Assembly (NCBI GenBank): GCA_009711705.1
Contig: VENG01000015.1
Span: forward strand, 1 to 64,000
DNA from: Bacillota bacterium
Lineage (GTDB): Bacteria; Bacillota; Desulfotomaculia; Desulfotomaculales; VENG01
DNA length: 64,000 nucleotides
Direction of reading: 5' to 3'
Position numbers and translations under genes: made by a program. A model generated the notes under the pieces. It was given only the letters and a program-made list of their open reading frames with translations, had not been told where the DNA came from and ran no database searches. Shown here piece by piece: positions 37,467 through 47,469 of this stretch (position 1 is the first letter of the stretch; the number at the start of each line of letters is the position of its first letter).

Positions 37467-38393
37467 ATGAAGAAGAACCAAGTCAGCCTCACCGCACTGG
37501 GAACAACCTACATGCGTGCCTACCACGCCATGCACGATGTCCCTAAAATCTTTAATGACTTTCTAGCTTATAGTATCCTTACGGAGGAGGAACGCATAGC
37601 CCTAGAGAAGCAATATACTCCGTCTGTCCAGTTTATAAAAACTATTGACCCTATAAGCGCTGCTTCGTGCCATAATGATGCAAGCGCCTTAGCGTGGTCA
37701 ATGCGAGCAGGACCAGGTACATCCCACACCCTTAGCCGTTCACGTTATACGGAAGACAAACTTGAGGAGGCTGTTAAGCATGGGGTGAAGCAGTATGTCA
37801 TCCTCGGGGCAGGAATGGATACCTTTGCGTTCCGGCGTCCAGAATTGGTAGAGCAGCTTCAAGTATTCGAGGTCGACCATCCCGCTACACAAGCCTTTAA
37901 ACGAAATCGACTCATTGAGTTGGGCTGGGAGAAAACATCGCAACTACACTTTATCCCCGTGGATTTCACGCAGGATAGTTTGTCAACTGCACTCGCGCAA
38001 TCATCGTATAACCAGCAGGCCAAAAGCTTCTTTAGCTGGCTTGGTGTCACCATGTACTTGACCCGGGACGAGGTATTCGCAACATTACGTGCCATCGCCA
38101 ATGTCGCCCCAGCGGGTAGCGCTGTTATTTTCGATTACATGGACACTGACGCCTTTGACCCCGAAAGAGTGAATAAACGGATGCAATTGGCTATGGAGTT
38201 AGTGCAGCAAATGGGCGAACCTCTGATCACGGGTTTTAACCCCTTGACTCTTGACGCAGATCTTAGACGTTTAGACATATGTCTACATGAGAACTTGAGC
38301 CCATCCGACATCGAAGAACACTACTTCCAGGAACGTAAGGATGGGTATCATGCATGCGAGCATGTACATTTTGCGTGGGCAATTGTCAAATAA
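37467..38393 (+). CDS. class I SAM-dependent methyltransferase (LCM/TIGR00027-like)
   Basis: 308 residues. SAM-binding motif I appears as YVILGAGMDTFAFRRPE (about residues 101-117), followed by the acidic motif VFEVDHPATQAFKRNR with SAM-ribose Asp/Glu, and FSWLGVTMYLTRDEVFATL further on. This is the leucine-carboxyl-methyltransferase-like family (O-methyltransferases that act on small carboxylic or polyketide-type substrates in actinomycetes). ATG follows a perfect AAGGAGGT site at 37452-37459, which is why I prefer it to the upstream in-frame ATG at 37425. Codon use looks more GC-rich than the surroundings, which may point to transfer. It stands alone. Confidence 0.88.
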   Translation: MKKNQVSLTALGTTYMRAYHAMHDVPKIFNDFLAYSILTEEERIALEKQYTPSVQFIKTIDPISAASCHNDASALAWSMRAGPGTSHTLSRSRYTEDKLEEAVKHGVKQYVILGAGMDTFAFRRPELVEQLQVFEVDHPATQAFKRNRLIELGWEKTSQLHFIPVDFTQDSLSTALAQSSYNQQAKSFFSWLGVTMYLTRDEVFATLRAIANVAPAGSAVIFDYMDTDAFDPERVNKRMQLAMELVQQMGEPLITGFNPLTLDADLRRLDICLHENLSPSDIEEHYFQERKDGYHACEHVHFAWAIVK

Positions 38394-38558
38394 AACTGAA
38401 CATAACTCTGTATTCTCTGTCTGGTAACATAATAACCCTTTACATTAAATGCTGGTTTTAATACTGGCATTAATTTTTTGCACATTTTTAACAATGCCTG
38501 TATCAGGCTATAAAAAGAATTACCTAGATTGAGTACTACTTGAGAGTCATGCTTTCCA

Positions 38559-38690
38559 GTTATTGCGGCATATGCATGTAAGCCATATTAACCACTCTCT
38601 TTCATTAACCATCACCCCCATAAAATGCAAAAACTTCGAGCATATACTCGAAGTTTTAAAAAATAGGTTTCTTTTTTATACCCATTCCTT
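38559..38690. repeat. composite repeat: 21-bp motif plus hairpin (copy 3)
   Basis: GTTATTGCGGCATATGCATGT (38559-38579) is followed about 55 bases later by CTTCGAG-N6-CTCGAAG (38634-38653) with the AT-rich tail, as in copy 1. A third, isolated copy of the 21-bp motif with one change lies at 41350-41370 without the hairpin. Confidence 0.7.
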
Positions 38691-38974
38691 TCGCTTCGCT
38701 CAAGGCACAAAACGTAATGAAACGTGTTGGCTTCGAGCTGTTTTTTTATTATTCTACAGTCATAGGGATAACAGTTAACTACAAATCACGTGGAGGTGAG
38801 TGGGCCACTCCTTATGAGTGACCGCATATTTATATGTGTAGATTGTCTTTCCAAGCACAAATAAGTGTGATATGAAAGCACGCAGACTTATCTTTGTATA
38901 AACATTACTCGTTTATTGCCAGGCAATCAGTCAATGCTGTCTATCCCTGTAATACTTTGAAAGGAATTTTCTCT

Positions 38975-40215
38975 ATGGCTTTAAAAATCGTTTATCCAAT
39001 CTGTTGTGGCATTGATGTTCACAAAACCTTTGTTGTTAATTGTATTGCCTCTACCAACAAAGGTATTACCAGCTACAAACGCCATCGCTTTTCTACCTAT
39101 ACAAAAGGTCTGAAGGAGCTGTTACATTGGCTTTGTGAGAATAACTGCAAGGATGTGTGTATGGAATCTACGGGAAAATACTGGATTCCCGTCTTTAATA
39201 TACTTGAAGATTTCTGCAATATCACTCTGGCACATCCCAAATATGTCAAAGCAATCCGTGGTAAGAAGACTGACAAAAAAGACGCTAAATGGATTGCCGA
39301 TTTATTTAAGCATGACCTTATAGCTGGAAGCTTTATGCCTCCTCTTGCTATCAGGCAGCTCCGTGATCTTATGCGTTACCGTTTTAAGCTTACCAACTTT
39401 ATGGCAAGCGAGAAAAACCGTCTTCAAAACTGTTTAACTGTATCTAATATTCAGCTTGGAAATGTTGTTTCAGACACTTTTGGCAAAAGTTCCAAAACAT
39501 CATTAATAGGCTTTTAGCTAATCCTCTGGAAAACAGTTTTGACATAGAACCGCTTATTCACGGTTCTATGAAAGATAAAATCCCTTTACTGGAGCTTGCT
39601 ATAGATGGTTTAATTACGCCTGAACAAGCTGAAAAACTTAAGGTAATCAAACAGCACTATGAAGATCTTGAATCACGTAAGGCTGATCTTGAAAAAATTA
39701 TCCTTTCCCTTTCCGAGCCCTACACTGAAGAAATTAATCTGATCTTAACTGTTCCGTCCTTTAAGAACATCTTTTCGGCCATAACCGTAGTCTCCGAAAT
39801 AGGTGTCAACATGGACGTGTTTCCGACAGCTAAGCATCTATGTTCTTGGGCAGGGCTCACACCTACGAATAACGAAAGTGCCGGAAAGAAAAAGTCAGTA
39901 AGGATTTCAAGAGCCGGTTGTTATATAAAGCCGCTTCTGGTACAGTGTGCCACCGCTGTAGTTAAAAGCGAAAAGCATCCTGAAATCCGTAACCGCTACT
40001 TAAGGCTTAAAAAGCGTCGTGGTCATAAAAGGGCAATTATCGCCATTGCAAGAATGCTCCTTACAGCTATTTACAATATCCTCAAAAAGAAAGAACCGTA
40101 TGACGCTGAATTGTATAGAAAATCAGATGTTCTTCCAGTAAACCGTGAAATCACGGTAGAACAAGCGATTCTATTGGCTAAAACTCAAGGTTATCGTATT
40201 AAGGCAGTCTCCTGA
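38975..40215 (+). pseudogene. IS110-family transposase with frameshift
   Basis: About 412 codons in two frames. The N-terminal DEDD domain is complete (CCGIDVHKTFVVNCIAS, VCMESTGKYWIPVFNILE, AIRGKKTDKKDAKWIADL), and the C-terminal Transposase_20 domain is complete (SAITVVSEIGVNMDVFPTAK, SWAGLTPTNNESAGKKK). Near 39495 the frame changes: relatives read a continuous SSQNIINRLL here, so one C seems lost before CAAAACATC. No slippery site is seen, and IS110 transposases are not known to need frameshifting, so the copy is probably dead. Element borders were not found. Terminal repeats are not expected for IS110. Confidence 0.85.
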
Positions 40216-40370
40216 TTTCCTGCTGTTCCATCTCTTTTTTTTAAGTCATCAACCGATGGCTTGTTTGTCATGTCATTGCATCAGAAAAGTAATTGTAGTT
40301 AAATGTTTCAATTGTAGCTAAATGTTTCAGACTTTACCTCCCTGGCATAAATCTTACTGGGGTGATATAA

Positions 40371-40616
40371 ATGAAAATGCAAACTAAACACTTCTTTTTA
40401 GACACAGCGCTATTATTTTTAATGTTAATAACTGCAATTACCGGACTTCTTGTTTGGTTAGTCCTCCCGCACGAGTTAGAATTCGAGGAAATACATCATT
40501 TTCTGGGTGAAGTTCATGAATGGGCATCATTAGGTTTGGTTGCTTTGACTGTATATCATTTTGTGATTCACTGGGATTGGTATAAAAGAATCCTTAGGAA
40601 TCTTAAATTAAAATGA
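40371..40616 (+). CDS. DUF4405 small membrane protein
   Basis: 81 residues with two membrane helices (FLDTALLFLMLITAITGLLV and WASLGLVALTVYHFVIHWDW). Histidines at the helix ends (LPHELEFEEIHHFLGEVHEW and YHFVIHW) match the DUF4405 family, whose layout resembles a half-unit of diheme cytochrome b561 and is thought to bind heme. ATG follows TGGGGTGATATAA. It is a single gene between the IS110 remnant and the signal peptidase. Redox role inferred only. Confidence 0.8.
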   Translation: MKMQTKHFFLDTALLFLMLITAITGLLVWLVLPHELEFEEIHHFLGEVHEWASLGLVALTVYHFVIHWDWYKRILRNLKLK

Positions 40617-40755
40617 TCTTTTACTAATTACGCTAAATTTAGCTAATGCACATACAGACAATAAGCGACATAACTTCCTTTTACACATATACCAAAACGG
40701 TGTAGAATAAATCCAGTAATATCAATTTTGCTATTGAAAGGATCAAGCGTAACGA

Positions 40756-41301
40756 ATGGGTAAAGATCAGTTAGAGCAAAAATGTGGATCCAAAAGTAAT
40801 TCAGCATTCATAGAAACTGTAAAATCAGTTGTTATAGCGGTTCTACTTGCATTGATTATTAGAATGTTCGTTTTTGAGCCGTTTTATATCCCAAGCGGGT
40901 CTATGGTTCCTACTTTACAGGTAGGGGATAGAATCATTGTCAGTAAACTTTCTTACCATTTCACAAAACCGAACTTGGGCGATATTATGGTTTTTAAATT
41001 TCCCCTTGATCCCAGCACTGACTTCGTAAAACGGACAATAGGCACCGCTAAAGATACTGTAGAAAGTCAAAACAGTGAGTTATATATTAACGATAAAAGG
41101 GTAGAGGAAAATTACTTGCCACCGGAACTGCATTTTGATAACTTTGGGCCGGTAAAGGTGCCGCCAGGCAACTACTTTATGATGGGAGATAACCGCAATC
41201 ATAGTCAAGATAGCAGAGCATGGGGGCCACTGCCGGAGGATAATATCATCGGTAAAGCCGTGCTTATTTACTGGCCCCTTAACTGCATCAAGTTGTTGTA
41301 G
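40756..41301 (+). CDS. lepB: type I signal peptidase
   Basis: 181 residues, a typical Gram-positive SPase I: one N-terminal membrane helix (SVVIAVLLALIIRMFVFEPF), box B with the catalytic Ser (YIPSGSMVPTLQVGDRIIVS, residues about 47-66), box C, box D with the catalytic Lys (DFVKRTIGTAKD) and box E (GDNRNHSQDSRAWGPLPE). It removes signal peptides from secreted preproteins at the outer membrane face. ATG follows AAAGGATCAAGCGTAACGA. The YifB gene lies about 230 bases downstream. Confidence 0.92.
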   Translation: MGKDQLEQKCGSKSNSAFIETVKSVVIAVLLALIIRMFVFEPFYIPSGSMVPTLQVGDRIIVSKLSYHFTKPNLGDIMVFKFPLDPSTDFVKRTIGTAKDTVESQNSELYINDKRVEENYLPPELHFDNFGPVKVPPGNYFMMGDNRNHSQDSRAWGPLPEDNIIGKAVLIYWPLNCIKLL

Positions 41302-41535
41302 AACATTTTACCTGCAAAGCGCAGCCATAAGAGCCTTGTCTTGAGCCAAGTTATTGCAGCATATGCATGTTATCTGAAGTAACCCAAAAGACAACCCGGT
41401 CTTTCTTCTGATTAGGGAGATCGATGAACACGGGAGATAGTTAATTTCAAACCTCATTCCTTAACTCTTGCAGGAATATTTATGTCCTCGAGGAATAATT
41501 AACCTAAAGAACGGGAATCAAAAACGGAGGAGAAC

Positions 41536-43080
41536 ATGCTTGCAATTGTTAAAAGCGTAGCCCTGCACGGCTTAGAAGGGCATATAATACAGGTTGAGGT
41601 AGATGTATCGAACGGGCTTCCTGCCTGCGATATTGTTGGATTACCCGATACTGCCGTCCGCGAAGCGCGGGACAGAGTTAGAACGGCAATTCGAAACTCC
41701 GGTTATGATTTTCCACTCAGCAGGATAACTGTTAACTTAGCACCGGCGGACATAAAAAAAGAGGGTCCGGTTTATGACCTTGCCATTGCTGTGGGCATAC
41801 TGGCGGCCACCGGACAGGTTGATCCAACTGTCTGTCGGCAGTATGCGTTTATTGGAGAATTGTCGCTGGAAGGGTCAGTCCGTTCAATTAACGGAACACT
41901 TCCCCTGGTATCAGCATTAAAGGGACATAATATTGACCAAATAATTGTACCTTGGAAAAACGCTCCGGAAGCAGCTTTGATACAGGACGTGGAAATATAC
42001 GGAGCCGGAACTCTAGCTCAGTTGGTTTTTCATTTGCAAGGGCAAGAGCAGATGCTACCGCACAAGCAGGATATTGAAGGTCTCTTCCGGCAAGAGAAAG
42101 AAGGGACCCCGGATATGGCTGACGTGCGGGGTCAAACAGCCGCTAAGAGGGCACTGGAAATAGCGGCGGCAGGAGGCCATAATGTTTTAATGCTGGGTAG
42201 TCCCGGCTCGGGAAAAACCATGCTGGCCAGAAGATTGGCGGGCATTTTACCGGATCTCAGTTTGGAAGAAGCCCTGGAGGTTACAAAGATACATAGCCTT
42301 GCAGGACTGGTCCCGGCCGGAGAACCGCTGGTTGCCCGAAGACCTTTTCGCGGGCCACATCATACAGTATCTACGGCAGGCCTTGTCGGGGGCGGAAGAT
42401 TCCCACGCCCGGGGGAGATATCTCTGGCCCATAATGGCGTCCTTTTTATGGACGAACTACCTGAGTTCCGCAGGGACGCCTTGGAGGCGTTGCGCCAACC
42501 CCTTGAGGATTCTTTGGTTACGATTTCCCGGGTTAATTCATCAGTAAGTTATCCGGCGCGGATAATGCTGGTTGCTGCCATGAATCCCTGCCCCTGCGGT
42601 TTTTTAACCGATGAGGAGCGCGAATGCAGCTGCACCCCGCCCCAGGTGCAAAGGTACCTCGGCCGAATATCCGGGCCATTCCTTGATCGATTGGATATAC
42701 ATATAGAAGTACCCCGGCCTCTTTTTTCGGAATTGGAGTCACCACCGGACGGCGACACTTCACAGGATATTAGAAAAAAGGTTCAAAACGCCAGGGAGTT
42801 TATGCAACAGCGCTTGGAGAAATTGGGATTAAACATCCCTTTGAATTGTAATGCACACATGACGTCCAAGATGCTACAGCAGGTTTGTCGCCCTACTGCG
42901 GAGGGAAAAAACCTCCTGCAGGATGCTTTCAGCAGGTTAAAGCTGACCGCGAGGTCGCACGGCAAAGTTCTGAAGGTAGCAAGGACCATAGCGGACCTTG
43001 CGGGTAGTGAAGAAATTGATGCCGTACATGTAGCTGAAGCTATTCAGTACCGTAATCTGGAAAGAAAATTGTGGTTATAG
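41536..43080 (+). CDS. yifB: YifB/ComM-family Mg-chelatase-like AAA+ ATPase
   Basis: 514 residues: an N-terminal ribosomal-S5-like domain (LPACDIVGLPDTAVREARDR), the AAA+ core with Walker A GSPGSGKTMLARRL (about residues 223-236), sensor and arginine-finger regions, a zinc-finger-like insert (NPCPCGFLTDEERECSC), and a C-terminal helical domain. ComM/YifB homologues drive branch migration during transformation. ATG follows CGGAGGAGAAC. The leader and first 30 codons are duplicated at 26347 and 15176. Confidence 0.93.
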   Translation: MLAIVKSVALHGLEGHIIQVEVDVSNGLPACDIVGLPDTAVREARDRVRTAIRNSGYDFPLSRITVNLAPADIKKEGPVYDLAIAVGILAATGQVDPTVCRQYAFIGELSLEGSVRSINGTLPLVSALKGHNIDQIIVPWKNAPEAALIQDVEIYGAGTLAQLVFHLQGQEQMLPHKQDIEGLFRQEKEGTPDMADVRGQTAAKRALEIAAAGGHNVLMLGSPGSGKTMLARRLAGILPDLSLEEALEVTKIHSLAGLVPAGEPLVARRPFRGPHHTVSTAGLVGGGRFPRPGEISLAHNGVLFMDELPEFRRDALEALRQPLEDSLVTISRVNSSVSYPARIMLVAAMNPCPCGFLTDEERECSCTPPQVQRYLGRISGPFLDRLDIHIEVPRPLFSELESPPDGDTSQDIRKKVQNAREFMQQRLEKLGLNIPLNCNAHMTSKMLQQVCRPTAEGKNLLQDAFSRLKLTARSHGKVLKVARTIADLAGSEEIDAVHVAEAIQYRNLERKLWL

Positions 43081-43104
43081 TCAAGGCAAGAGAGGAGACT
43101 ACTT

Positions 43105-43518
43105 ATGGATATCATTGGTAAAAAAGAATCCCTAAGCCAAGCAAGAAAACGTCTTGGAAAGGATGCCCTGATGAAGCACTTGGGTATCGAGCTTAAGGAA
43201 ATGAAGCCTGGTTACGCGCGGACCAGTATGGAGGTAAAACCCGAATTACTTAATGGAGTTGCGTTAACACACGGCGGTGCCATTTTCACTCTGGCTGACA
43301 TAGCCTTTGCTGCTGCCAGCAATGCTCACGGCCCAGTAGCAGTGGCACTAAATGTAAACATCAGTTTTTTAAAGGCCACGACTGCGGGCACCACCCTTAC
43401 CGCAACGGCTCAAGAGGATAACTTAACAAACAAAACCGGCCTTTATCGCTTGGAAGTGAAAGATGAAAGCGGGCAACTGGTGGCCCTGGCAGAAGGTTTG
43501 GTTTATAGAAAGAAGTAA
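43105..43518 (+). CDS. PaaI-family hotdog thioesterase
   Basis: 137 residues with the hotdog motif GVALTHGGAIFTLADIAFAA (about residues 50-69), where HGG and the following Asp form the thioester site. It hydrolyses acyl-CoA, often phenylacetyl-type or other aromatic intermediates. ATG follows AGAGAGGAGACTACTT, 24 bases after the YifB stop codon, so it is probably in the same transcript. Confidence 0.88.
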   Translation: MDIIGKKESLSQARKRLGKDALMKHLGIELKEMKPGYARTSMEVKPELLNGVALTHGGAIFTLADIAFAAASNAHGPVAVALNVNISFLKATTAGTTLTATAQEDNLTNKTGLYRLEVKDESGQLVALAEGLVYRKK

Positions 43519-43553
43519 ACTGTAAGGACACCTATACTGGTTTAAATTTAAAC

Positions 43554-43985
43554 TTACATAGATGCCGCACCGGTTAGAGGAACAATTTTGCCAAAAACAT
43601 TTCCTTCAAGCACTTGCTCGCCATTTTGATTCGTACATATCATTTCCAGTTCCAGCTTTTTACCTTGTTTTAATGCCACTTTCACCCTAGCGGTGATGGT
43701 TTCTCCTATATAAACCGGTGCCAAAAACCGAAAGGACATTTTTGAGGCTACGTACGGCTCCGGGAGGAGTGTGCCGCCGGCATGCGTCAACATACCACCA
43801 GTTAAAAGGCCCGGTACGATTCTTTTTTTAAACCCGCACTTTTGTGCCGCAATTTCATCTATATGAAACTTGTTAAAATCCCCTGTAGTACCAGTAAAAT
43901 TGGCCACATCACCGTCATTGAAAGTTCTGGAAAACTCAATTATGTCTCCTTCTTGCATTTCATCCCAGGAATTAAAAAAACGCAT
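43554..43985 (-). CDS. MaoC-like (R)-specific enoyl-CoA hydratase
   Basis: 143 residues with a single hotdog domain and the hydratase signature TGDFNKFHIDEIAAQKCGFK, in which Asp and His are the catalytic pair, followed by RIVPGLLTGGM. It would hydrate 2-enoyl-CoA or act as a dehydratase. The start is ATG at 43985 with AAAGGGG; a longer TTG frame exists without a site. It lies convergent with the PaaI gene and 15 bases after the DUF2889 gene. Confidence 0.88.
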   Translation of the reverse strand: MRFFNSWDEMQEGDIIEFSRTFNDGDVANFTGTTGDFNKFHIDEIAAQKCGFKKRIVPGLLTGGMLTHAGGTLLPEPYVASKMSFRFLAPVYIGETITARVKVALKQGKKLELEMICTNQNGEQVLEGNVFGKIVPLTGAASM

Positions 43986-44024
43986 AAAATTAACCCCTTT
44001 CTTGACCAAGGAATATACCCGCCA

Positions 44025-44867
44025 CTAGCGCTTTAAATCCACTTGTTTAATATATAAACTCAAGGTAGTTACAGCATCATGAACTATGTCAATAAGGTGC
44101 ACACAACCCTGGGACTTACCCAGAAGCTCGGCAATTTCTTTTTTTGATAATCCGATAAGATCTTTTCCTTCAAGTCGTCTTAGATAATCAACTGATTCCC
44201 TGCAAATAGCATCAGGTACTCTCAAAAAACTACTTTTTGCTGCAATAACCCTGGTGCCTGAACCATTTAAACTTAGTACTACATTTATTTCGTGGAAAGA
44301 GTCACTTAATGACCCCGAAACCAGGTACTCTCCGGAATTAAGCCTGTATAATTGCTGGTTTTTAAAACGGGTAAAAATGATGTTTTCCCTTTTATCATTG
44401 CCGACATAATCACTCCAGGAGTGTTTTACATGTTTCAAATTACTATAGTAACGGCATGAATCGGTATAAAATTTGTCCCAATGTTTACTATATGCCTCCA
44501 GTGAAGCGTATCCCCGTTCACTTAATAAAAAAGTCTCTGCCTGAATTATTCCTCGTACATTTTCGCCAAAGAGGGAAATCGCCACGGAGTCATTAACATC
44601 TTTTAGCCCCTGGCGCAATTCTGGTCCACAGCCAAAATATGCCTCCATCCCCTCCAATCCTTCCAATCTTTGCACCATATTTCTTTTCTCGCCCTGAACC
44701 CGGCCATACTCCAACAAAGCATCAGTTACAATGAAAGATTTTGCATTTACCAACATGCTTGCTGTCATTTCGTAATTGCTATCACAGTATTCTGTAAACC
44801 CCTTCAGGTATTCCTTTCCCTCCCTACATATGCTTGTATGCCAAAAACACTGGAAAAGATAATCCAT
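44025..44867 (-). CDS. DUF2889 domain protein
   Basis: 280 residues. The C-terminal half fits DUF2889: RVPDAICRESVDYLRRLEGK, then LIGLSKKEIAELLGKSQGCV and HLIDIVHDAVTT. The N-terminal half (one conserved-looking ECYC-like stretch, ERGYASLEAYSKHWDKFYTD) is not recognised. No signal peptide or membrane segment. The family is often found with acyl-CoA genes, as here next to MaoC. ATG follows AAGGGGTGTGTAAAT. Confidence 0.7.
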   Translation of the reverse strand: MDYLFQCFWHTSICREGKEYLKGFTEYCDSNYEMTASMLVNAKSFIVTDALLEYGRVQGEKRNMVQRLEGLEGMEAYFGCGPELRQGLKDVNDSVAISLFGENVRGIIQAETFLLSERGYASLEAYSKHWDKFYTDSCRYYSNLKHVKHSWSDYVGNDKRENIIFTRFKNQQLYRLNSGEYLVSGSLSDSFHEINVVLSLNGSGTRVIAAKSSFLRVPDAICRESVDYLRRLEGKDLIGLSKKEIAELLGKSQGCVHLIDIVHDAVTTLSLYIKQVDLKR

Positions 44868-44973
44868 ATTTACACACCCCTTATGCCTTACCTCCCAATG
44901 GTGGGAATATTTAAACTATTCCTTTAATTATTCACTCTCAGAACTCAAATTCCTGCGTTAACAGCACTTCTAA

Positions 44974-45552
44974 CTACTTTTTATTTTCTGTATTGATACC
45001 AAATAAAAACAAGTCAAAGACTTTTCTAAATGCTTCATCCAGGGAAATGGAATGGTCACATATGAAAGAAGGATTTATAACAGCTCGAACCGCTGCAAGA
45101 ATAGCCGTTATTGTTATATGCGAGTCCACATTTCTGAAATAGCCTAAATCTACTCCCTCTGTTAAAATACTTTCTAACTGCCCTATGCGTGCAGTACGAA
45201 AGTCATCAATATATGACCATATGTCCGGGTAATGTTTTTGTAATTCACCAAATGCCAGTGAATCCATAAACCGTATATTCTCATAGACCAATAGCGCAAT
45301 CTGCCGCAGTTTTTCCGGTGGTGTCTGGTCACTTTTAATGACTTCCCGGATTAATTTTTCTATGCGCTCGGTCAAACGAAGAAACATTGCCTCTATTACT
45401 TTTTCCTTACTTATGAAGTAGCGGTATAATGTGCGCTTACTTATACCTGCTTCTGCTGCCAATTCGTCCGTTGTAGTTCCGGTCAGCCCTTTGCGCTCGG
45501 CCAATATTTCCATACTGTTCAATATTGTTTCCCTAATATTGCGCTTGTCCAT
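44974..45552 (-). CDS. TetR-family regulator of the ABC-2 export operon
   Basis: 192 residues with the N-terminal HTH GTTTDELAAEAGISKRTLYR and a helical ligand domain. Its ATG overlaps the permease stop codon (TAATG), and GAGGGTGGAATA is the ribosome site, so it is the last gene of the hlyD-ATPase-permease operon. The arrangement resembles E. coli ybhGFSR with its TetR repressor, although the ATPase and permease are of the short type. It probably senses a substrate of the pump. Confidence 0.88.
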   Translation of the reverse strand: MDKRNIRETILNSMEILAERKGLTGTTTDELAAEAGISKRTLYRYFISKEKVIEAMFLRLTERIEKLIREVIKSDQTPPEKLRQIALLVYENIRFMDSLAFGELQKHYPDIWSYIDDFRTARIGQLESILTEGVDLGYFRNVDSHITITAILAAVRAVINPSFICDHSISLDEAFRKVFDLFLFGINTENKK

Positions 45553-46688
45553 TATTCCACCCTCTTGCGGAACTTTAATGAGGCGACGGTAACAACAGCA
45601 ATGCCAAAGCCTGCCAGCGGAATCACGTCACGCCAAAGCTGAGTCAAACCCACCCCTTTAAGCATGATACCACGTAGAATTTCGAGGAAATACGTTAGCG
45701 GTATAACATAACCAAGGTAGCTAATAACATTAGGCATAGATTCCCGTGGAAACACAAAACCCGATAAGAGAACAGACGGGAGAATGAAAAGCATAACCAT
45801 TTGCATAGCCTGGAGTTGTGTTTTGGCGACAGCCGAAAACAACATTCCCAGCCCCAGGGCAAAGATCAAAAACAATAGGGACAATATTAAAAGCAGCGGC
45901 AGACTGCCCTGAATGGACACTTTGAACCACCATACGCCAAGTCCCAGTACCAGGCCCACATCCATAAAGGCAATTATGATGTAGGGAATTAGTTTACCTA
46001 CCATTAGCTCAAATCCCTGTACAGGAGTAACCATTAGCTGTTCCAGAGTTCCACGATCCCTTTCCCTAACCAGGGCAAACGCGGTAAGCATTACGGTAAT
46101 GTTCTGAAGAATCAGCCCAATTAACCCGGGCACATTAAACTTTAGGCTTTCCAATCCGGGGTTGTAGTAGGCCCGGGTTCGCATATCTATGGGTGGCTCT
46201 TTGTCTAACTGTATGCCGCCCTGACGATTAAGAAATTCTATTTGCTTCTGTCTACCTAGATTTTGAGCGGTAATTTGGGCCACATTTAGCGCCGTCCTGG
46301 CTACCAAGGGGTCTGAGCCGTCCACTAAAAATTGGACCCGTGTCGGTTCCCCGCGCTTTAGATTCCGAGCATATCCAGATGGTATGACCAGTCCGGATTT
46401 AGCACTGCCTTCATCAAGATGATCTTCGAGCCGGTCAATATTTTTGACATAGATTACAGGCTGGAAGTAGCCGGTATTCTCGAAAGCATCCACCAGTTCG
46501 TGCCCCTGCCGGTGACGGTCATTATCCAACACGGCCAGGGATATGTTTTCCACATCCGTAGTCACAGCATATCCAAACAAGAGAAGCATTAATACCGGCA
46601 TGGCCACGGATATTATTAAGCTGGGCCGGTCTCTTATTATGTGCAATATCTCCTTACGGGCAATAGCAGCGAGGAGACTAAAGCGCAT
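45552..46688 (-). CDS. ABC-2-type multidrug exporter permease
   Basis: 378 residues: one N-terminal membrane helix (IISVAMPVLMLLLFGYAVTT), a large extracytoplasmic domain (about 45-180), then five to six helices with the ABC-2 signature (LMVTPVQGFELMVGKLIPYI, PSVLLSGFVFPRESMPNVIS). This matches YbhS/YbhR-type subunits of multidrug efflux pumps. Its start overlaps the end of the ATPase gene, showing coupled translation. Confidence 0.9.
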   Translation of the reverse strand: MRFSLLAAIARKEILHIIRDRPSLIISVAMPVLMLLLFGYAVTTDVENISLAVLDNDRHRQGHELVDAFENTGYFQPVIYVKNIDRLEDHLDEGSAKSGLVIPSGYARNLKRGEPTRVQFLVDGSDPLVARTALNVAQITAQNLGRQKQIEFLNRQGGIQLDKEPPIDMRTRAYYNPGLESLKFNVPGLIGLILQNITVMLTAFALVRERDRGTLEQLMVTPVQGFELMVGKLIPYIIIAFMDVGLVLGLGVWWFKVSIQGSLPLLLILSLLFLIFALGLGMLFSAVAKTQLQAMQMVMLFILPSVLLSGFVFPRESMPNVISYLGYVIPLTYFLEILRGIMLKGVGLTQLWRDVIPLAGFGIAVVTVASLKFRKRVE

Positions 46689-47424
46689 CCTGTTCAGCTC
46701 CTTCCCGGGCCAATTTTACGAACACATCTTCTAAGCTGGAGGTACCGGCAAATTGCTCTATTAAATCTGAGGGCTTACCGAATGCGCTAAGTTGCCCCTT
46801 AAACATTAGAGCGGTTGTGTCACACCGCTCAGCCTCATCCATATAGTGAGTTGTTACCAAAACGGTGATCCCCTTCCGGCTCAAGTCACTTAGGATTTGC
46901 CAAAAAAGCCGTCTGGAAACAGGGTCTACTCCGGCAGTGGGCTCGTCCAGAATAAGCAGACGCGGTTCATGTAGAAATGCGCAGGCCAAGGCAACCCGCT
47001 GTTTCCAGCCACCGGAGAGAGTACCTACAATTTGGTTTTCCCTTATATCAAGCTGCATTTCCTGCTTTAATTCGGACAGCCGCTCTTTGGCATAACTGCG
47101 GGACAGACCGTATATTTGACCGAAAAACAGCATATTTTCCTTAATGGTCAAATCTTCATACAGACTAAATTTTTGATTCATGTAACCTATGTTTTGCTTA
47201 ATCTTTTCAGCACCGGTGACAATGTCATAGCCTAATACAGTTGCGCCACCACCCGAAGGCCTCATTAGGCCACACAGCATTCGTATAGTAGTGGATTTGC
47301 CGGAACCGTTCGGACCAAGCAGACCAAATATGGACCCTTCGGGTATTTGCAAGGAGACATTGTCCACGGCTTGCAAAGAGCCAAAATTTTTACTTAGATT
47401 TTCGACTTCTATCACGTAAGGCAC
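46678..47424 (-). CDS. ABC transporter ATP-binding protein (export)
   Basis: About 248 residues with Walker A GLLGPNGSGKSTTIRML, signature TLSGGWKQRVALACAFLHEP (LSGGW in place of LSGGQ), Walker B RLLILDEPTAGVDP, and the H-loop VTTHYMDEAERC. It powers the ABC-2 permease encoded next to it. The start is GTG at 47424 with AAGGTGG five bases before it; the upstream in-frame ATG at 47448 has no site. Its stop codon overlaps the permease start. Confidence 0.9.
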   Translation of the reverse strand: MPYVIEVENLSKNFGSLQAVDNVSLQIPEGSIFGLLGPNGSGKSTTIRMLCGLMRPSGGGATVLGYDIVTGAEKIKQNIGYMNQKFSLYEDLTIKENMLFFGQIYGLSRSYAKERLSELKQEMQLDIRENQIVGTLSGGWKQRVALACAFLHEPRLLILDEPTAGVDPVSRRLFWQILSDLSRKGITVLVTTHYMDEAERCDTTALMFKGQLSAFGKPSDLIEQFAGTSSLEDVFVKLAREGAEQDAL

Positions 47425-47469
47425 TAATACCACCTTATTCCTTATCATTTAATTAAGCAGTTAGACATT

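Noticed and set aside
39485..39510. Programmed frameshift in the IS110 transposase
   Set aside because: No slippery heptamer, and IS110 transposases are made from one frame; a lost C explains it.
32861..41370. CRISPR-like array from the GTTATTGCGGCATATGCATGT copies
   Set aside because: Copies are kilobases apart with no regular spacers and no cas genes.
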